Below, in pieces: positions 11,184 through 20,100 of a stretch of 64,000 nt of DNA (its first letter is position 1; each line of letters opens with the position of its first letter). The translations under genes and the position numbers were made by a program. Source of the stretch: Fen-999 sp044220545 (GTDB taxonomy: Bacteria; Pseudomonadota; Gammaproteobacteria; Burkholderiales; Rhodocyclaceae); assembly GCA_044220545.1 (NCBI GenBank), contig JBGAQX010000002.1, forward strand, positions 196,200 to 260,199, read 5' to 3'. The notes beneath the pieces are model-generated. The model had not been told where the DNA came from. It saw nothing but the letters and a program-made list of their open reading frames with translations, and searched no databases.

Positions 11184-13088
11184 CTATTTCTTCAATCCAT
11201 CCGCATAGCGCAGCGGGCCGCCGGTAAAGGGCGCGAAGCCGGTTCCGAATACTACCCCGGCATCGGCCAGATCGCCATCGGCAACAATACCGTCCCTGAC
11301 CAGGGCGCGCGTCCGTTCGATCAGGGGCGTCACCAGGCGGGTCACCAGGCCGGCGGGGATCTCCCCGGCCATCCCCTTTGCGGGCTTGCCGTCACGGTAC
11401 GAGTAGAAGCCGCGGCCGGTCTTGCGCCCCAGTTCGTTGCGTCCTACCCGGTCGGCCAGGCAGCGCGGCGGCTGGTCGGCATTGGCCAACTGTCGTCCCG
11501 CCGCCAGGGCGATGTCCAGACCAACGGTGTCGGCCAGTTCGATCGGTCCCATGGGCATGCCGAAGGCCAGCATAGCGGCGTCGACGGTTTCCGGCGCCAG
11601 TCCCTCGTCGACACAGCGCATGGCTTCGAGCATGTAGGGTGCCAGCACGGCATTGACCAGGAAGCCCGGCGCGCTTTTCACCGGCAGTGGCAGCTTGTCG
11701 ATGGCGCGCACGAAGGCACTGGCGCGGGCGAGCATGGCCGGATCGGCGCCGGTCGTCGCCACCACCTCGACCAGCGGCATCTTCGCCACCGGGTTGAAGA
11801 AATGGATGCCGACCAGGCGGGCCGGATCGTTCAACGCGGTGGCGATGTCCTCCAGGCGCAGGCTGGAGGTGTTGGTCGCCAGCACGGCGTCGGGCCGCAT
11901 GCGCGCTTCCAGGCTGGCCAGCAGAGCGCGCTTGGCTGGCGCGTCCTCGAAGATGGCCTCGATCACCACGTCCGCGTGCGGGGCGCCATTGCCCTGGGGG
12001 TCCGGTATCAGCCGGTCGAAGGTGGCGCGGCGGGCAAGCGGGTCTTTCAGGCGCCGCTCGAACAATTTGCCGGCGCGGCCGATCGCGGCGGCGACCCGCT
12101 CCAGCGACTGGTCCTGCAAGGTGACGGTGAAGCCGCGCAGCGCCGCCCAGGCGGCGATATCGCCGCCCATGACTCCTGCGCCGACCACGTGGAGGCGACG
12201 CAGCGGAAAATCCACTTCCTTGCCGAAGGCCTTCAGCCGATCCTGGAGGAAGAACAGCCGCACCAGGTTGCCGGCCGTCGGCGAGGCAACGATACGGTCG
12301 ATCAGTTCCGGCGCGGCCAGCGCGTTGCCACCGTGCCGCGCCCAGCAGTCGATGATTGCGTAGGGAGCCGGATAATGTTCCGGCCGGGCGCGGCTGGCCA
12401 CCTGCTTGCGTGCCTGGCTGGCGACGAAGCCTTTGAGCGGTCCGTTCATCAGCCGATGCAAGAGCGGGCGGGGCCGACGCGGCCGGCCGGACAGCACCAT
12501 GGCGCGGGCGGCGGTTTCGGCCAGACGGGGCGGAGCGCAATCGTCGGCCAAGCCCATGCGCTTGGCCTTGCGGGCGTCGATGTTGCGGCCGGTAAGCATC
12601 ATGTCCAGCGCCTCGGGCGGGGCGATCCGTTCCGGCAGCCGTTTCATGCCGCCCCAGCCGGGAAAGATACCGAGCATCACTTCGGGCAGCGCCAGCTTGG
12701 TGGCCGGCTCGTCCACCACCATGAGGTAACGGCAAGCCAGCGACAGTTCCAGGCCGCCACCGACGCAGTGGCCACGAATCAGCGCCAGCGTCGGATAGGG
12801 AACCGCCGCCAGCCGGTTGTAGAGATCCCAGCCCCGGGCGATCAGGGCGCGGGCCGACTGGGCGCTATCGAGGCGGGCGAATTCCTCGATGTCGGCCCCG
12901 GCGATAAAGCCGGCCGCCTTGCCGGAGCGGAAGACCAGACCCTTCGGCGGTTCGCGGTCGAGTTGATCGAGCAGTTGCGCCAGTTCCGCCATCACATCCG
13001 GCGATAGCGTATTGGTGCTGGCACCCGCCTTGTCCAGGGTTGCCCAGGCCAGGCCGTCGGCGTCACGGTCGAGTTTCCAGTGGTTCAT
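11184..13088 (-). CDS. fadJ: Fused enoyl-CoA hydratase / 3-hydroxyacyl-CoA dehydrogenase
   Basis: 634 residues. The N-terminal crotonase domain has the oxyanion-hole segment GHCVGGGLELSLACRY and catalytic-Glu region LPEVMLGIFPGWGG. The C-terminal dehydrogenase has the NAD fold VVGAGVMGGDIAAW, HFFNPVAKMPLVEVV and KSAPGFLVNAVLAPYMLEA. Together they catalyse steps two and three of beta-oxidation. It is somewhat shorter than the E. coli FadB/FadJ subunits. ATG 13088 overlaps the thiolase stop by 4 nt, consistent with coupled synthesis of the alpha and beta subunits. Confidence 0.93.
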   Translation of the reverse strand: MNHWKLDRDADGLAWATLDKAGASTNTLSPDVMAELAQLLDQLDREPPKGLVFRSGKAAGFIAGADIEEFARLDSAQSARALIARGWDLYNRLAAVPYPTLALIRGHCVGGGLELSLACRYLMVVDEPATKLALPEVMLGIFPGWGGMKRLPERIAPPEALDMMLTGRNIDARKAKRMGLADDCAPPRLAETAARAMVLSGRPRRPRPLLHRLMNGPLKGFVASQARKQVASRARPEHYPAPYAIIDCWARHGGNALAAPELIDRIVASPTAGNLVRLFFLQDRLKAFGKEVDFPLRRLHVVGAGVMGGDIAAWAALRGFTVTLQDQSLERVAAAIGRAGKLFERRLKDPLARRATFDRLIPDPQGNGAPHADVVIEAIFEDAPAKRALLASLEARMRPDAVLATNTSSLRLEDIATALNDPARLVGIHFFNPVAKMPLVEVVATTGADPAMLARASAFVRAIDKLPLPVKSAPGFLVNAVLAPYMLEAMRCVDEGLAPETVDAAMLAFGMPMGPIELADTVGLDIALAAGRQLANADQPPRCLADRVGRNELGRKTGRGFYSYRDGKPAKGMAGEIPAGLVTRLVTPLIERTRALVRDGIVADGDLADAGVVFGTGFAPFTGGPLRYADGLKK

Positions 13089-14359
13089 GATCTTTCCACC
13101 ATCATGGCGCCGCCCAGGCCGCCGCCGATGCAAATGCTGGCGATGCCCTTTTCGCCCGCCTTAAGCCGGTGCAACAGATGCAGGACGATGCGCGCGCCGG
13201 AAGCGCCAACCGGATGGCCGACGGCGATGGCGCCGCCGTCGGCGTTGAGCTTGGCCGGGTCCAGTTTGCCCAGCGCGCCCGGCAGGTCGAGTTGCTCGCG
13301 GCAGTAGGCCTCGTCCTCCCAAGCCGTCAGGCAGCCCAGCACCTGGGCGGCGAAGGCTTCGTTGATTTCCCAGGCGTCGAGGTCGTTGAGGGCCAGGTTG
13401 TGGCGCTTGAGTATGGGCGTGGCCGCGTGCACCGGGCCGAGTCCCATCAGCGCGGGATCGAGCGCCGCCCATTCGCTATCGACAATCCTGCCGAGCGGTT
13501 CGAGGTTCCAGCGTGCCACCGCTTCTTCGGAAGCCAGCAACAGCAGCGCTGCCCCGTCGGTGACTTGCGAACTGTTGCCGGCGCTGATGTTGCCGTAGGG
13601 CTTGTCGAAGACCGGTCGCAGCGTGGTCAGTTTGTCCGGTGTCGAGTCGGCGCGCACACCGTCGTCCTCGGTATGGACTTGGCCAGTGCCATCGACCAGT
13701 GGCACGATTTCGTCGAAGCAGCCTGCTGCGCGGGCCGCCAAGGTGCGTCGATGACTTTCCGCCGCATACTCGTCCATGGCGCGGCGGGAGATGCCGAACT
13801 TCCAGGCCAGGTTTTCCGCAGTCTGGCCCATCAGCAAGCCGACCACGGGATCGGTGAGGCCCTTGAGCAGACCGATGACAGGCGCCAGGTAGCCGAGCTT
13901 GAGACGGCGCAGGGCGGCCAGCTTCTGCCCGACGCCACGCGCGGCGTACCAGCCGGACAGCCAACGCACCATGGCGTCGGAAAGCAATAGCGGCGCGCGC
14001 GATAGCGCGTCGGTGCCGCCGGCCAGCACCAGGTCGGCGCGGCCACGCTGGATGTTGGCGATCGCGGAGTCGAGCGCCTGCATGCCCGAGGCGCAATTCC
14101 GCATCACCGTCCAGCCGGGTACCTTGTCGCCGCAGCCAAGACGCAGGGCCAGCACGCGGCCGATGTTCACTTCATCCGGCGCCGGCGCCGCGCAGCCGAG
14201 GATCACCTCGTCCAGATCACCGGGCGCGAAGGGCTGACGCAAGAGCAGCGCCCGGCCGGCCTGCACGGCCAGATCGGAGGCGGCGAAAGGCCCCGGAGCA
14301 TTCTTCGCCTTGAGGAAGGGCGTGCGCGCGCCATCGACGACGTAGACGGGAGGGGTCAC
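13085..14359 (-). CDS. fadI: Acetyl-CoA C-acyltransferase (3-ketoacyl-CoA thiolase)
   Basis: A 424-residue thiolase for the last beta-oxidation step. The acylated cysteine is C89 in RNCASGMQALD; the second-site signatures are GGAIAVGHPVGASGAR and CIGGGLGGAMMV, giving the Cys-His-Cys set of the family. NISAGNSSQVTDGAA and NEAFAAQ are also present. Length fits FadI. The start overlaps the acyl-CoA dehydrogenase stop by 4 nt, so this is a tightly coupled FadE-FadI-FadJ cluster. Confidence 0.93.
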   Translation of the reverse strand: MTPPVYVVDGARTPFLKAKNAPGPFAASDLAVQAGRALLLRQPFAPGDLDEVILGCAAPAPDEVNIGRVLALRLGCGDKVPGWTVMRNCASGMQALDSAIANIQRGRADLVLAGGTDALSRAPLLLSDAMVRWLSGWYAARGVGQKLAALRRLKLGYLAPVIGLLKGLTDPVVGLLMGQTAENLAWKFGISRRAMDEYAAESHRRTLAARAAGCFDEIVPLVDGTGQVHTEDDGVRADSTPDKLTTLRPVFDKPYGNISAGNSSQVTDGAALLLLASEEAVARWNLEPLGRIVDSEWAALDPALMGLGPVHAATPILKRHNLALNDLDAWEINEAFAAQVLGCLTAWEDEAYCREQLDLPGALGKLDPAKLNADGGAIAVGHPVGASGARIVLHLLHRLKAGEKGIASICIGGGLGGAMMVERS

Positions 14360-16698
14360 GCCGCCCGCCTTTCTTCGACGGGCTTCACCGCGCTGGCAAG
14401 GCCGAAGTCGAACGGGAAGTCGTCGACCCGCACCACGATGTCGCGCAGGCGGTTGCGCCGCCGCATCACTTCATACTCGGCGGGGGAAATGACGCCGGCC
14501 TCGAAAGCGGCGCTGGCGATGTCGCGCACATTGGCGACCGGGTTGCCTTCGAAGCGACCGGATTTCTGTGCGGCGCGAATCTTGGCCTCGATGGGTTCCG
14601 CCTCCAGGGTGGCGGCCAGGGCCTGCTCCAGCGCGCCGATCGGCTCGTCGGCGCTCGCCGGCAGATGACAGTCGGCCGTCAGCCGGTCGCGGGATGGGCA
14701 GGGCGTGATCAGCAGCTTCGCCACCTGGTGGCCGATGTGGTCCGACGGGACGACATACGGATGGCCGAAGGGGAAGATCACCTTGTGCAGCCACCAGGCG
14801 AAGAAGCGGTTCGGATAATTGGCGATGACGCCGTCGAAGGCTTCCTGCGCCTTGTACATGGCGTCCCAGATCGCCCAGTGCATCAGCGGCGCGTCGTCGG
14901 CCTGGCGCCCTTCGGCCTCGTAGCGCTTCAGCGTGGCGGAGATCAGGTACATCTGGGCCAGGATGTCGCCAAGCCGTGCCGACAGTTTCTCGCGGCGCTT
15001 GAGGTCGCCACCCATCACCAGCATGGAAATGTCCGCCAGGTAAGCGAAGGCGGCCGAAAAACGCGTCAACTGCTGGTAGTAGCGGCGCGCCTCGGGCGCC
15101 ACGGCGGGTACCGCCACCGTGTGCGAGCCGGTCACGCCGTGCCAAAAGGCGCGCAGGCCATTGCCGATCACGTAGCCGATGTGCGCGAACAGGGCGGCAT
15201 CGAAGTCGACCAGACCTTTCTTGCGGTCGGGTTCGTTGGCGGCGGCCATCTCGGCCAGGACATAGGGGTGGCAGCGAATGGCCCCCTGGCCGAAGATGAT
15301 GAGGCTCCGCGTCAGGATGTTGGCGCCCTCGACGGTGATGCCGATGGGCAGTTGCTGGTAGGCCCGACCAAGGAAGTTGGAAGGGCCAAGGCAGATGCCC
15401 TTGCCGCCGATGATGTCCATGCCATCGATGACCACCTGGCGCGCCCGTTCGGTGACGTGGTACTTGGCGATGGCCGAGACCACCGACGGCTTCTCGCCGA
15501 GGTCGACGGCGCCGGCCGTCATGACGCGGGTGGCGTCCATCAGGTAGGCGTAGGCGCCGATCCGCGTCAGCGGCTCCTCGATGCCCTCGAAGCGGCCGAT
15601 GGCCAGGCTGAACTGGCTGCGCACGCGGGCGTAGGCGCCGACGGCGCGAGCGGTCATCTTGGCCATGCCGGTGTTGGAAGATGGCAGCGAGATCGAGCGG
15701 CCCGCCGCCAGGCATTCCATGAGCATGCGCCAGCCCTGGCCGGCCATGGCCGGGCCGCCGATGATGTAGTCGAGCGGCATGAAGACATCCTTGCCGCGCG
15801 TCGGGCCGTTCATGAAGGATGCGTTGAGGGGCAGATGGCGACGGCCGGTGTCTACGCCGGGATGGTCATAGGGCACCAGGGCGCAAGTGATGCCGATGTC
15901 TTTCTTGTCGCCGAGCAGGCCATCGGGATCGTAGAGCCGAATGGCCAGGCCGAGCAGGGTACAGACTGGCGCCAGGGTGATGTAACGCTTGTCCCAGGTG
16001 ACACGCATGCCCAGCACTTCGCGGCCTTGCCACAGGCCCTTGCAGACGATACCGGCATCGGGAATGGCGGCGGCGTCGGAGCCGGCCCAGGGCGAAGTGA
16101 GGGCGAAGGCGGGAATTTCCCGGCCGCTGGCCAGGCGCGGCAGGTAGTGGTTCTTCTGTGCCTCGGTACCGTAGTGGAGCAGCAACTCGGCGGGGCCGAG
16201 CGAGTTTGGCACCATCACGGATACGGCCAGCGCCGACGAGCGGGTGGACAGCTTGGTGATCACCTGCGAATGGGCGTAGGCCGAGAAACCCAGGCCGCCG
16301 TAGGACTTGGGAATGATCATGCCGAGAAAGCCCTTCTCCTTGATGTAGCGCCAGGCCTCGGGCGACAGATCGTAGAGTTCGTGCGAGACGCGCCAGTCGT
16401 CTACCAGCCGGCAGGCCTCGTCGACCTCGTAGTCGAGGAAGGCCTGCTCTTCGGCGGTGAGTCTTGGGGTTGGGTAGGCGAGCAACTTGGTCCAGTCTGG
16501 CCGGCCGCGGAACAGTTCACCTTCCCACCAGACCGTGCCGGCGTCGAGCGCCTCGCGTTCCGTATCGGACATCTGCGGCAGCATGCGGCGATAGAGCGCG
16601 AATATCGGGCGAGTGATGATGGCCCGGCGCACCGGGCGCACCATCACGAGGGTAACCAGCGCCCATAGGGCGGCGGCGATCAATAGCGTTAGGGTCAT
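14356..16698 (-). CDS. fadE: Acyl-CoA dehydrogenase, long FadE type
   Basis: 780 residues, matching the large FadE class rather than the roughly 380-aa dehydrogenases. An N-terminal membrane helix (LTLLIAAALWALVTLVMV) is followed by the dehydrogenase core (FLGMIIPKSYGGLGFSAYAHSQ, FALTSPWAGSDAAA, IIGGKGI) and the long C-terminal DUF1974-like extension. The enzyme makes the first FAD-dependent double bond in beta-oxidation, feeding electrons to ETF. It is the first structural gene after the regulator; ATG 16698 overlaps the TetR stop by 4 nt. Confidence 0.92.
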   Translation of the reverse strand: MTLTLLIAAALWALVTLVMVRPVRRAIITRPIFALYRRMLPQMSDTEREALDAGTVWWEGELFRGRPDWTKLLAYPTPRLTAEEQAFLDYEVDEACRLVDDWRVSHELYDLSPEAWRYIKEKGFLGMIIPKSYGGLGFSAYAHSQVITKLSTRSSALAVSVMVPNSLGPAELLLHYGTEAQKNHYLPRLASGREIPAFALTSPWAGSDAAAIPDAGIVCKGLWQGREVLGMRVTWDKRYITLAPVCTLLGLAIRLYDPDGLLGDKKDIGITCALVPYDHPGVDTGRRHLPLNASFMNGPTRGKDVFMPLDYIIGGPAMAGQGWRMLMECLAAGRSISLPSSNTGMAKMTARAVGAYARVRSQFSLAIGRFEGIEEPLTRIGAYAYLMDATRVMTAGAVDLGEKPSVVSAIAKYHVTERARQVVIDGMDIIGGKGICLGPSNFLGRAYQQLPIGITVEGANILTRSLIIFGQGAIRCHPYVLAEMAAANEPDRKKGLVDFDAALFAHIGYVIGNGLRAFWHGVTGSHTVAVPAVAPEARRYYQQLTRFSAAFAYLADISMLVMGGDLKRREKLSARLGDILAQMYLISATLKRYEAEGRQADDAPLMHWAIWDAMYKAQEAFDGVIANYPNRFFAWWLHKVIFPFGHPYVVPSDHIGHQVAKLLITPCPSRDRLTADCHLPASADEPIGALEQALAATLEAEPIEAKIRAAQKSGRFEGNPVANVRDIASAAFEAGVISPAEYEVMRRRNRLRDIVVRVDDFPFDFGLASAVKPVEERRAA

Positions 16699-17405
16699 GA
16701 TGACTTCCTTTGGCCGCGCAATTCGGCGGCAGTGGGGGAGGTGGGTGGTAGGTCAGGCAGCGATGCGCGCAGGCCGCCAAGCAGGAAGGACATGAGTCGC
16801 GGCAGCAGGCGAGCGGGATCGTCATGCGCCGCGCCGGTCTGCCAGTCGGTTACCAGGCGCAGGGTATCGGTACCGGCAATGGCGTAGGAAGTGGCGCCGA
16901 GCATGAAGTGGAAGCGCCAGACGATCTCTTCCCTCGGGACTTCGGGCAGGGCGCTGAACAGCGCCTGTTTGTAGCGTTCCAGCACGTCGGCGTATTCCTC
17001 GGCCAACACCGTCCGGATGAATTCGGCGGGTTCGGTCAGGGTGCGGCCGATCAGGCGCAGAAAAGTCGCGCCGCCGGGTTCGGTGCCCATGCGCAGCAGG
17101 GTACCGAAGAAGGCATCGACGATCTGCGAGGGCTTGAGGGGCGTGCCGGCGGCCTTGGCCTCAAGTTCGTCGAGTACGCGCAGGCGCTCCTGGTTGAGCA
17201 CCTGCAAGCGTCGGCTGAGTACGGCCTGGAACAGGGCTTCCTTGCCGCCAAAGTGATAGTTGCCGGCCGCGAGGTTGGCGCCGGCCTCGCCGGTGATCTG
17301 GCGCATCGATGCGCCTTCGTAGCCATTGGCCATGAATATCGATTCAGCGGCATCGAGGATGCGCTCGCGGGTGTCACGGTTGGCAGGTGCTGGCGGCAAC
17401 GGCAT
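16695..17405 (-). CDS. TetR-family regulator of the fatty-acid operon (PsrA/FadR-like)
   Basis: 236 residues. The N-terminal HTH (ERILDAAESIFMANGYEGASMRQITGEAG, split here only for description) is followed by ANLAAGNYHFGGKEALF and a ligand domain of the type CecR/YbiH-PsrA members carry. I chose ATG 17405. The longer frame would begin at TTG 17441 and would place the operator and +1 inside the coding region. It leads the leftward fad operon and is expected to repress it until an acyl-CoA or fatty acid binds. The regulator assignment is inferred from position and the PsrA-like box, not from a diagnostic residue. Confidence 0.85.
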   Translation of the reverse strand: MPLPPAPANRDTRERILDAAESIFMANGYEGASMRQITGEAGANLAAGNYHFGGKEALFQAVLSRRLQVLNQERLRVLDELEAKAAGTPLKPSQIVDAFFGTLLRMGTEPGGATFLRLIGRTLTEPAEFIRTVLAEEYADVLERYKQALFSALPEVPREEIVWRFHFMLGATSYAIAGTDTLRLVTDWQTGAAHDDPARLLPRLMSFLLGGLRASLPDLPPTSPTAAELRGQRKSS

Positions 17406-17425
17406 GGCTGGCGGCAGAATCGGAT

Positions 17426-17469
17426 TAAACGAACGTTTCAATCATACGTATGACTTTAGGTCAAGGCAA
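17426..17469 (-). promoter_or_regulatory. Promoter and PsrA-like operator of the fad operon
   Basis: On the minus strand, TTGCCT (17464-17469) and TATGAT (17441-17446) lie 17 bp apart and would start transcription near 17434. At that point sits TAAACGAACGTTTC (17426-17439), an AAAC-N4-GTTT inverted repeat close to the G/C-AAAC-N2-4-GTTT-G/C motif reported for PsrA. The -10 overlaps a 10-bp palindrome CATACGTATG (17443-17452). A repressor at +1 is a classic autoregulation layout. Confidence 0.6.
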
Positions 17470-17584
17470 GTATTTTGATGAGCCGGAGTTCCTGCCTTGA
17501 CTAGGGCGACGGCGAGGTCGGGACATTCGGTATACTTGATCGGTTTTCTTCATCCCCCTTGAACCTCATGCCTGAACTGTCGTC

Positions 17585-18322
17585 ATGCGTATCCTGTTGA
17601 GCAACGACGACGGCTATGCGGCCCCGGGGCTCGCGGCGCTCGCCGAAGCACTGGCGCCGATCGCCGACATCACCGTCATCGCGCCCGAGCGCGACCGCAG
17701 CGGCGCCAGCAATTCCCTGACCCTCGACCGACCGCTGCGCCTGCGTCGCGCGGCCAACGGTTTCTATTTCGTCAATGGCACGCCGACCGACTGCGTGCAT
17801 CTGGCCGTCACCGGTATGCTGGATCACCGGCCGGACATGGTCGTCTCCGGTATCAACCTGGGCGCCAACATGGGCGACGACACCATCTACTCCGGTACCG
17901 TGGCGGCCGCGATGGAAGGGTATCTGCTCGGGGTGCCGGCGATCGCCGTTTCCCTGGCCAGCAAGCACGGCAACCACTTTGCCACCGCCGCCCGGGTTGC
18001 CCGGCAACTGGTCGAGCGCTGCCAGCGGCAGGCCTTTGCCGAACCGGTGCTGCTCAACGTCAACGTGCCGGACGAGGCCGATGTGCATGGTCCGCGGGTC
18101 ACCCGTCTCGGTCGTCGCCACAAGGCGGAACCCGCCGTGCCGGTCGTGACGCCGCGCAACGAAACCGTCTATTGGGTGGGGGCCGCCGGAGAGGCCGCCG
18201 ACGCCGGCGAGGGCACGGACTTTCACGCCGTCGCCAACGGCTTCGTATCGGTGACGCCGCTGCAAATCGACCTCACGCACGTCGGGCAGATCGGCACGAT
18301 CCAGGAGTGGCTGGTGAAATGA
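17585..18322 (+). CDS. surE: 5'/3'-nucleotidase SurE
   Basis: 245 residues starting MRILLSNDDGY, the SurE metal-binding motif (N7, D8, D9). Also present are IAPERDRSGASNSLT, NGTPTDCVHLA, DMVVSGIN and SGTVAAAMEG. SurE is a cytoplasmic metal-dependent nucleoside monophosphate phosphatase linked to stationary-phase survival. It opens the conserved surE-pcm-nlpD-rpoS cluster. Its stop overlaps the first base of the 81-bp repeat. Confidence 0.96.
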   Translation: MRILLSNDDGYAAPGLAALAEALAPIADITVIAPERDRSGASNSLTLDRPLRLRRAANGFYFVNGTPTDCVHLAVTGMLDHRPDMVVSGINLGANMGDDTIYSGTVAAAMEGYLLGVPAIAVSLASKHGNHFATAARVARQLVERCQRQAFAEPVLLNVNVPDEADVHGPRVTRLGRRHKAEPAVPVVTPRNETVYWVGAAGEAADAGEGTDFHAVANGFVSVTPLQIDLTHVGQIGTIQEWLVK

Positions 18323-18486
18323 TGGCCCCCCACGCTCGCAAACCCGGCTCGCTGCCCCCCACGGGGGGGCGTATGCCTCCTTGGGGCGGCCCGGCGGAGG
18401 CATGTATGGCCCCCCACGCTCGCAAACCCGGCTCGCTGCCCCCCACGGGGGGGCGTATGCCTCCTTGGGGCGGCCCGGCGGAGGCA
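18322..18486 (+). repeat. Tandem duplication of an 81-bp GC-rich unit between surE and pcm
   Basis: Two identical 81-bp copies (18322-18402 and 18406-18486) are separated by TGT. Each begins ATGGCCCCCCACG, contains a C6/G7 hairpin (CCCCCCACGGGGGGG) and ends CGGCGGAGGCA. The second copy supplies the GGAGG that acts as the pcm ribosome site. In-frame reading gives no known protein. Similar C-run/G-run intergenic hairpins occur widely in betaproteobacteria; the exact head-to-tail doubling is what stands out. Confidence 0.9.
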
Positions 18487-18488
18487 AG

Positions 18489-19145
18489 ATGACCGTGCTG
18501 CAGGGCATTGGCATGACCTCGCAGCGCACCCGTGCGCGCATGATCGAGCGCCTCCGCGAGCAGGGTATCCGTGACGACCGCGTGTTGACCGCGATGGCCG
18601 CCGTGCCGCGCCATGTCTTTGTCGGGCCGGCGCTCGCGCAGCGGGCCTACGAAGACACCGCGCTGCCGCTGATTCTCGGCCAGACCATTTCCCAACCCTA
18701 CGTCGTGGCGCGCATGATCGAGTTGCTGCTGGCCGGGCGCGCCGGGCTGGGCAAGACGCTGGAGGTGGGCGCCGGCTGCGGCTATCAGGCCGCCGTGCTC
18801 GGCACCCTCAGCCGGCAGGTCTTCGCCGTGGAACGTCTGGCGCCCTTGCTGGCGCAGGCGCGGGACAATCTTCGGCTGGCCAAACTCTCTCATGTGCGTC
18901 TGAAACACGCCGACGGCATGGCAGGGCTGCCGGAAGCGGCACCCTTTGATACCATCGTCGTCGCCGCGGCGGCGGCGGCCGTGCCGCGGGCACTGCTCGA
19001 CCAGTTGGCTCCCGGCGGGCGGCTGATGCTGCCCCTGGGCACGCATGACCAGATACTGAGCCTGTTCGAACGGACCGAGCAGGGCTTTGTCGAAACACGT
19101 TTTGATCCGGTGCGCTTCGTGCCGTTGTTGCCGGGAGTCGAATGA
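18489..19145 (+). CDS. pcm: Protein-L-isoaspartate O-methyltransferase
   Basis: 218 residues. It repairs isoaspartyl residues in aged proteins using AdoMet. Motifs are RVLTAMAAVPRHVFV, LILGQTISQPYVVARM, AdoMet-binding LEVGAGCGYQAAVL, and LKHADGM. The frame is open upstream through the repeat, but ATG 18489 is preceded by GGAGG at 5-nt spacing and gives a protein of family length. It sits between surE and nlpD as in many proteobacteria. Confidence 0.95.
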   Translation: MTVLQGIGMTSQRTRARMIERLREQGIRDDRVLTAMAAVPRHVFVGPALAQRAYEDTALPLILGQTISQPYVVARMIELLLAGRAGLGKTLEVGAGCGYQAAVLGTLSRQVFAVERLAPLLAQARDNLRLAKLSHVRLKHADGMAGLPEAAPFDTIVVAAAAAAVPRALLDQLAPGGRLMLPLGTHDQILSLFERTEQGFVETRFDPVRFVPLLPGVE

Positions 19146-19146
19146 G

Positions 19147-20100
19147 ATGAGGCCTTACCTGTTTGTGGTGATCCTGTTGGCGCTGGCCGGTTGTGGCAGC
19201 CGGCCGCCGGTACCGGTCGCCGACCGCGCCGCACCCGTGGTGGTCGAAGCCGGGGCGGCTGGCGCGGCAACCGCGCCCGCGGTCGCGGGGCCGCTGGTGG
19301 CGCGCCCTGGCTATTACATCGTCAAGAAGGGCGACACGGTGCGGCGCATCGCCCAGGAGCACGGCCAGGACCATCGGGATGTCGCGGCCTGGAACAACAT
19401 GACCGACCCCGGCAAGATCGAGGTTGGACAGGAACTGCGGGTGGCGCCGCCGGACGGCGCGGCGGTGGTCAAGCCGATTGCCGTGTCGGCACCCATTGTT
19501 GTCGTGACGGATTCTCCGTCGGTGGCGCCGAGTCCCGGTGGCGACAATGTCAAGCGGGAGCCAAAGGGCGGCAAGGTGGCGTACTCCGACCAGGCGCTGG
19601 CACAGGTACGAGCCATGGAGGGCGCCCCCGCCATCGCGTCGGCAACCAAGCCACCGGAAAAAGTCGCCGACAAGCCCGCAACGCCGGCCGTGGCGCCGGC
19701 CGCCGCCATACCGGGCGGCGATGCCATCGACTGGACCTGGCCGGTGGCGGGCAAGGTGCTCAACGAGTTCGTCGAGGGCGGCGCCGGCAAGGAAAGCAAC
19801 AAGGGTATCGACCTGGCCGGACGTACCGGCGAGCCCATTCAGGCCGCGGCCGCCGGCAAGGTCAACTATGTGGGCAGCTTGCGCGGCTACGGTGACTTCC
19901 TGGTCGTACACCACAACAGCGACTTCATCTCGGTCTACGCGCATACCAGCAAGATCCTGGTCAAGAAAGACCAGACGGTCGGCAAAGGCCAGAAGATCGC
20001 CGAGGTGGGCAGCTCCGATGCCGATCAGCCCAAGCTGCACTTCGAGATCCGGCGCCAGGGCAAGCCGGTCGATCCATTGAAACTCCTGCCGGCGCGATAG
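19147..20100 (+). CDS. nlpD: NlpD-like lipoprotein with LysM and degenerate LytM domains
   Basis: 317 residues. The lipobox is LALAGC (C16). A LysM domain (GYYIVKKGDTVRRIAQ, WNNM) binds peptidoglycan, a Pro/Ala-rich linker follows, and the C-terminal M23-like domain contains NKGIDLAGRTGEPIQAA, GYGDFLVVHH and KLHFEIRRQGKPVDP. Zn-binding positions of active M23 peptidases are replaced (N-K for the first His; K for the first His of HxH), as in NlpD/EnvC activators. It should therefore act by activating an amidase in cell separation rather than by cutting murein. Its stop shares one base with the rpoS start. Confidence 0.93.
   Translation: MRPYLFVVILLALAGCGSRPPVPVADRAAPVVVEAGAAGAATAPAVAGPLVARPGYYIVKKGDTVRRIAQEHGQDHRDVAAWNNMTDPGKIEVGQELRVAPPDGAAVVKPIAVSAPIVVVTDSPSVAPSPGGDNVKREPKGGKVAYSDQALAQVRAMEGAPAIASATKPPEKVADKPATPAVAPAAAIPGGDAIDWTWPVAGKVLNEFVEGGAGKESNKGIDLAGRTGEPIQAAAAGKVNYVGSLRGYGDFLVVHHNSDFISVYAHTSKILVKKDQTVGKGQKIAEVGSSDADQPKLHFEIRRQGKPVDPLKLLPAR

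Noticed and set aside
7423..16668. Long open frames on the plus strand across the fad operon
   Set aside because: They are antisense shadows of high-GC genes with clear families on the minus strand; their translations are His/Gly/Gln-rich and lack family motifs or ribosome sites.
17406..17441. TTG start for the TetR regulator
   Set aside because: It would put the -10-proximal operator and predicted +1 inside the coding region and adds residues before the family HTH.
18322..18486. Coding extension of pcm through the 81-bp repeats
   Set aside because: The translated repeat is low-complexity, and the GGAGG before ATG 18489 gives the family-length protein.
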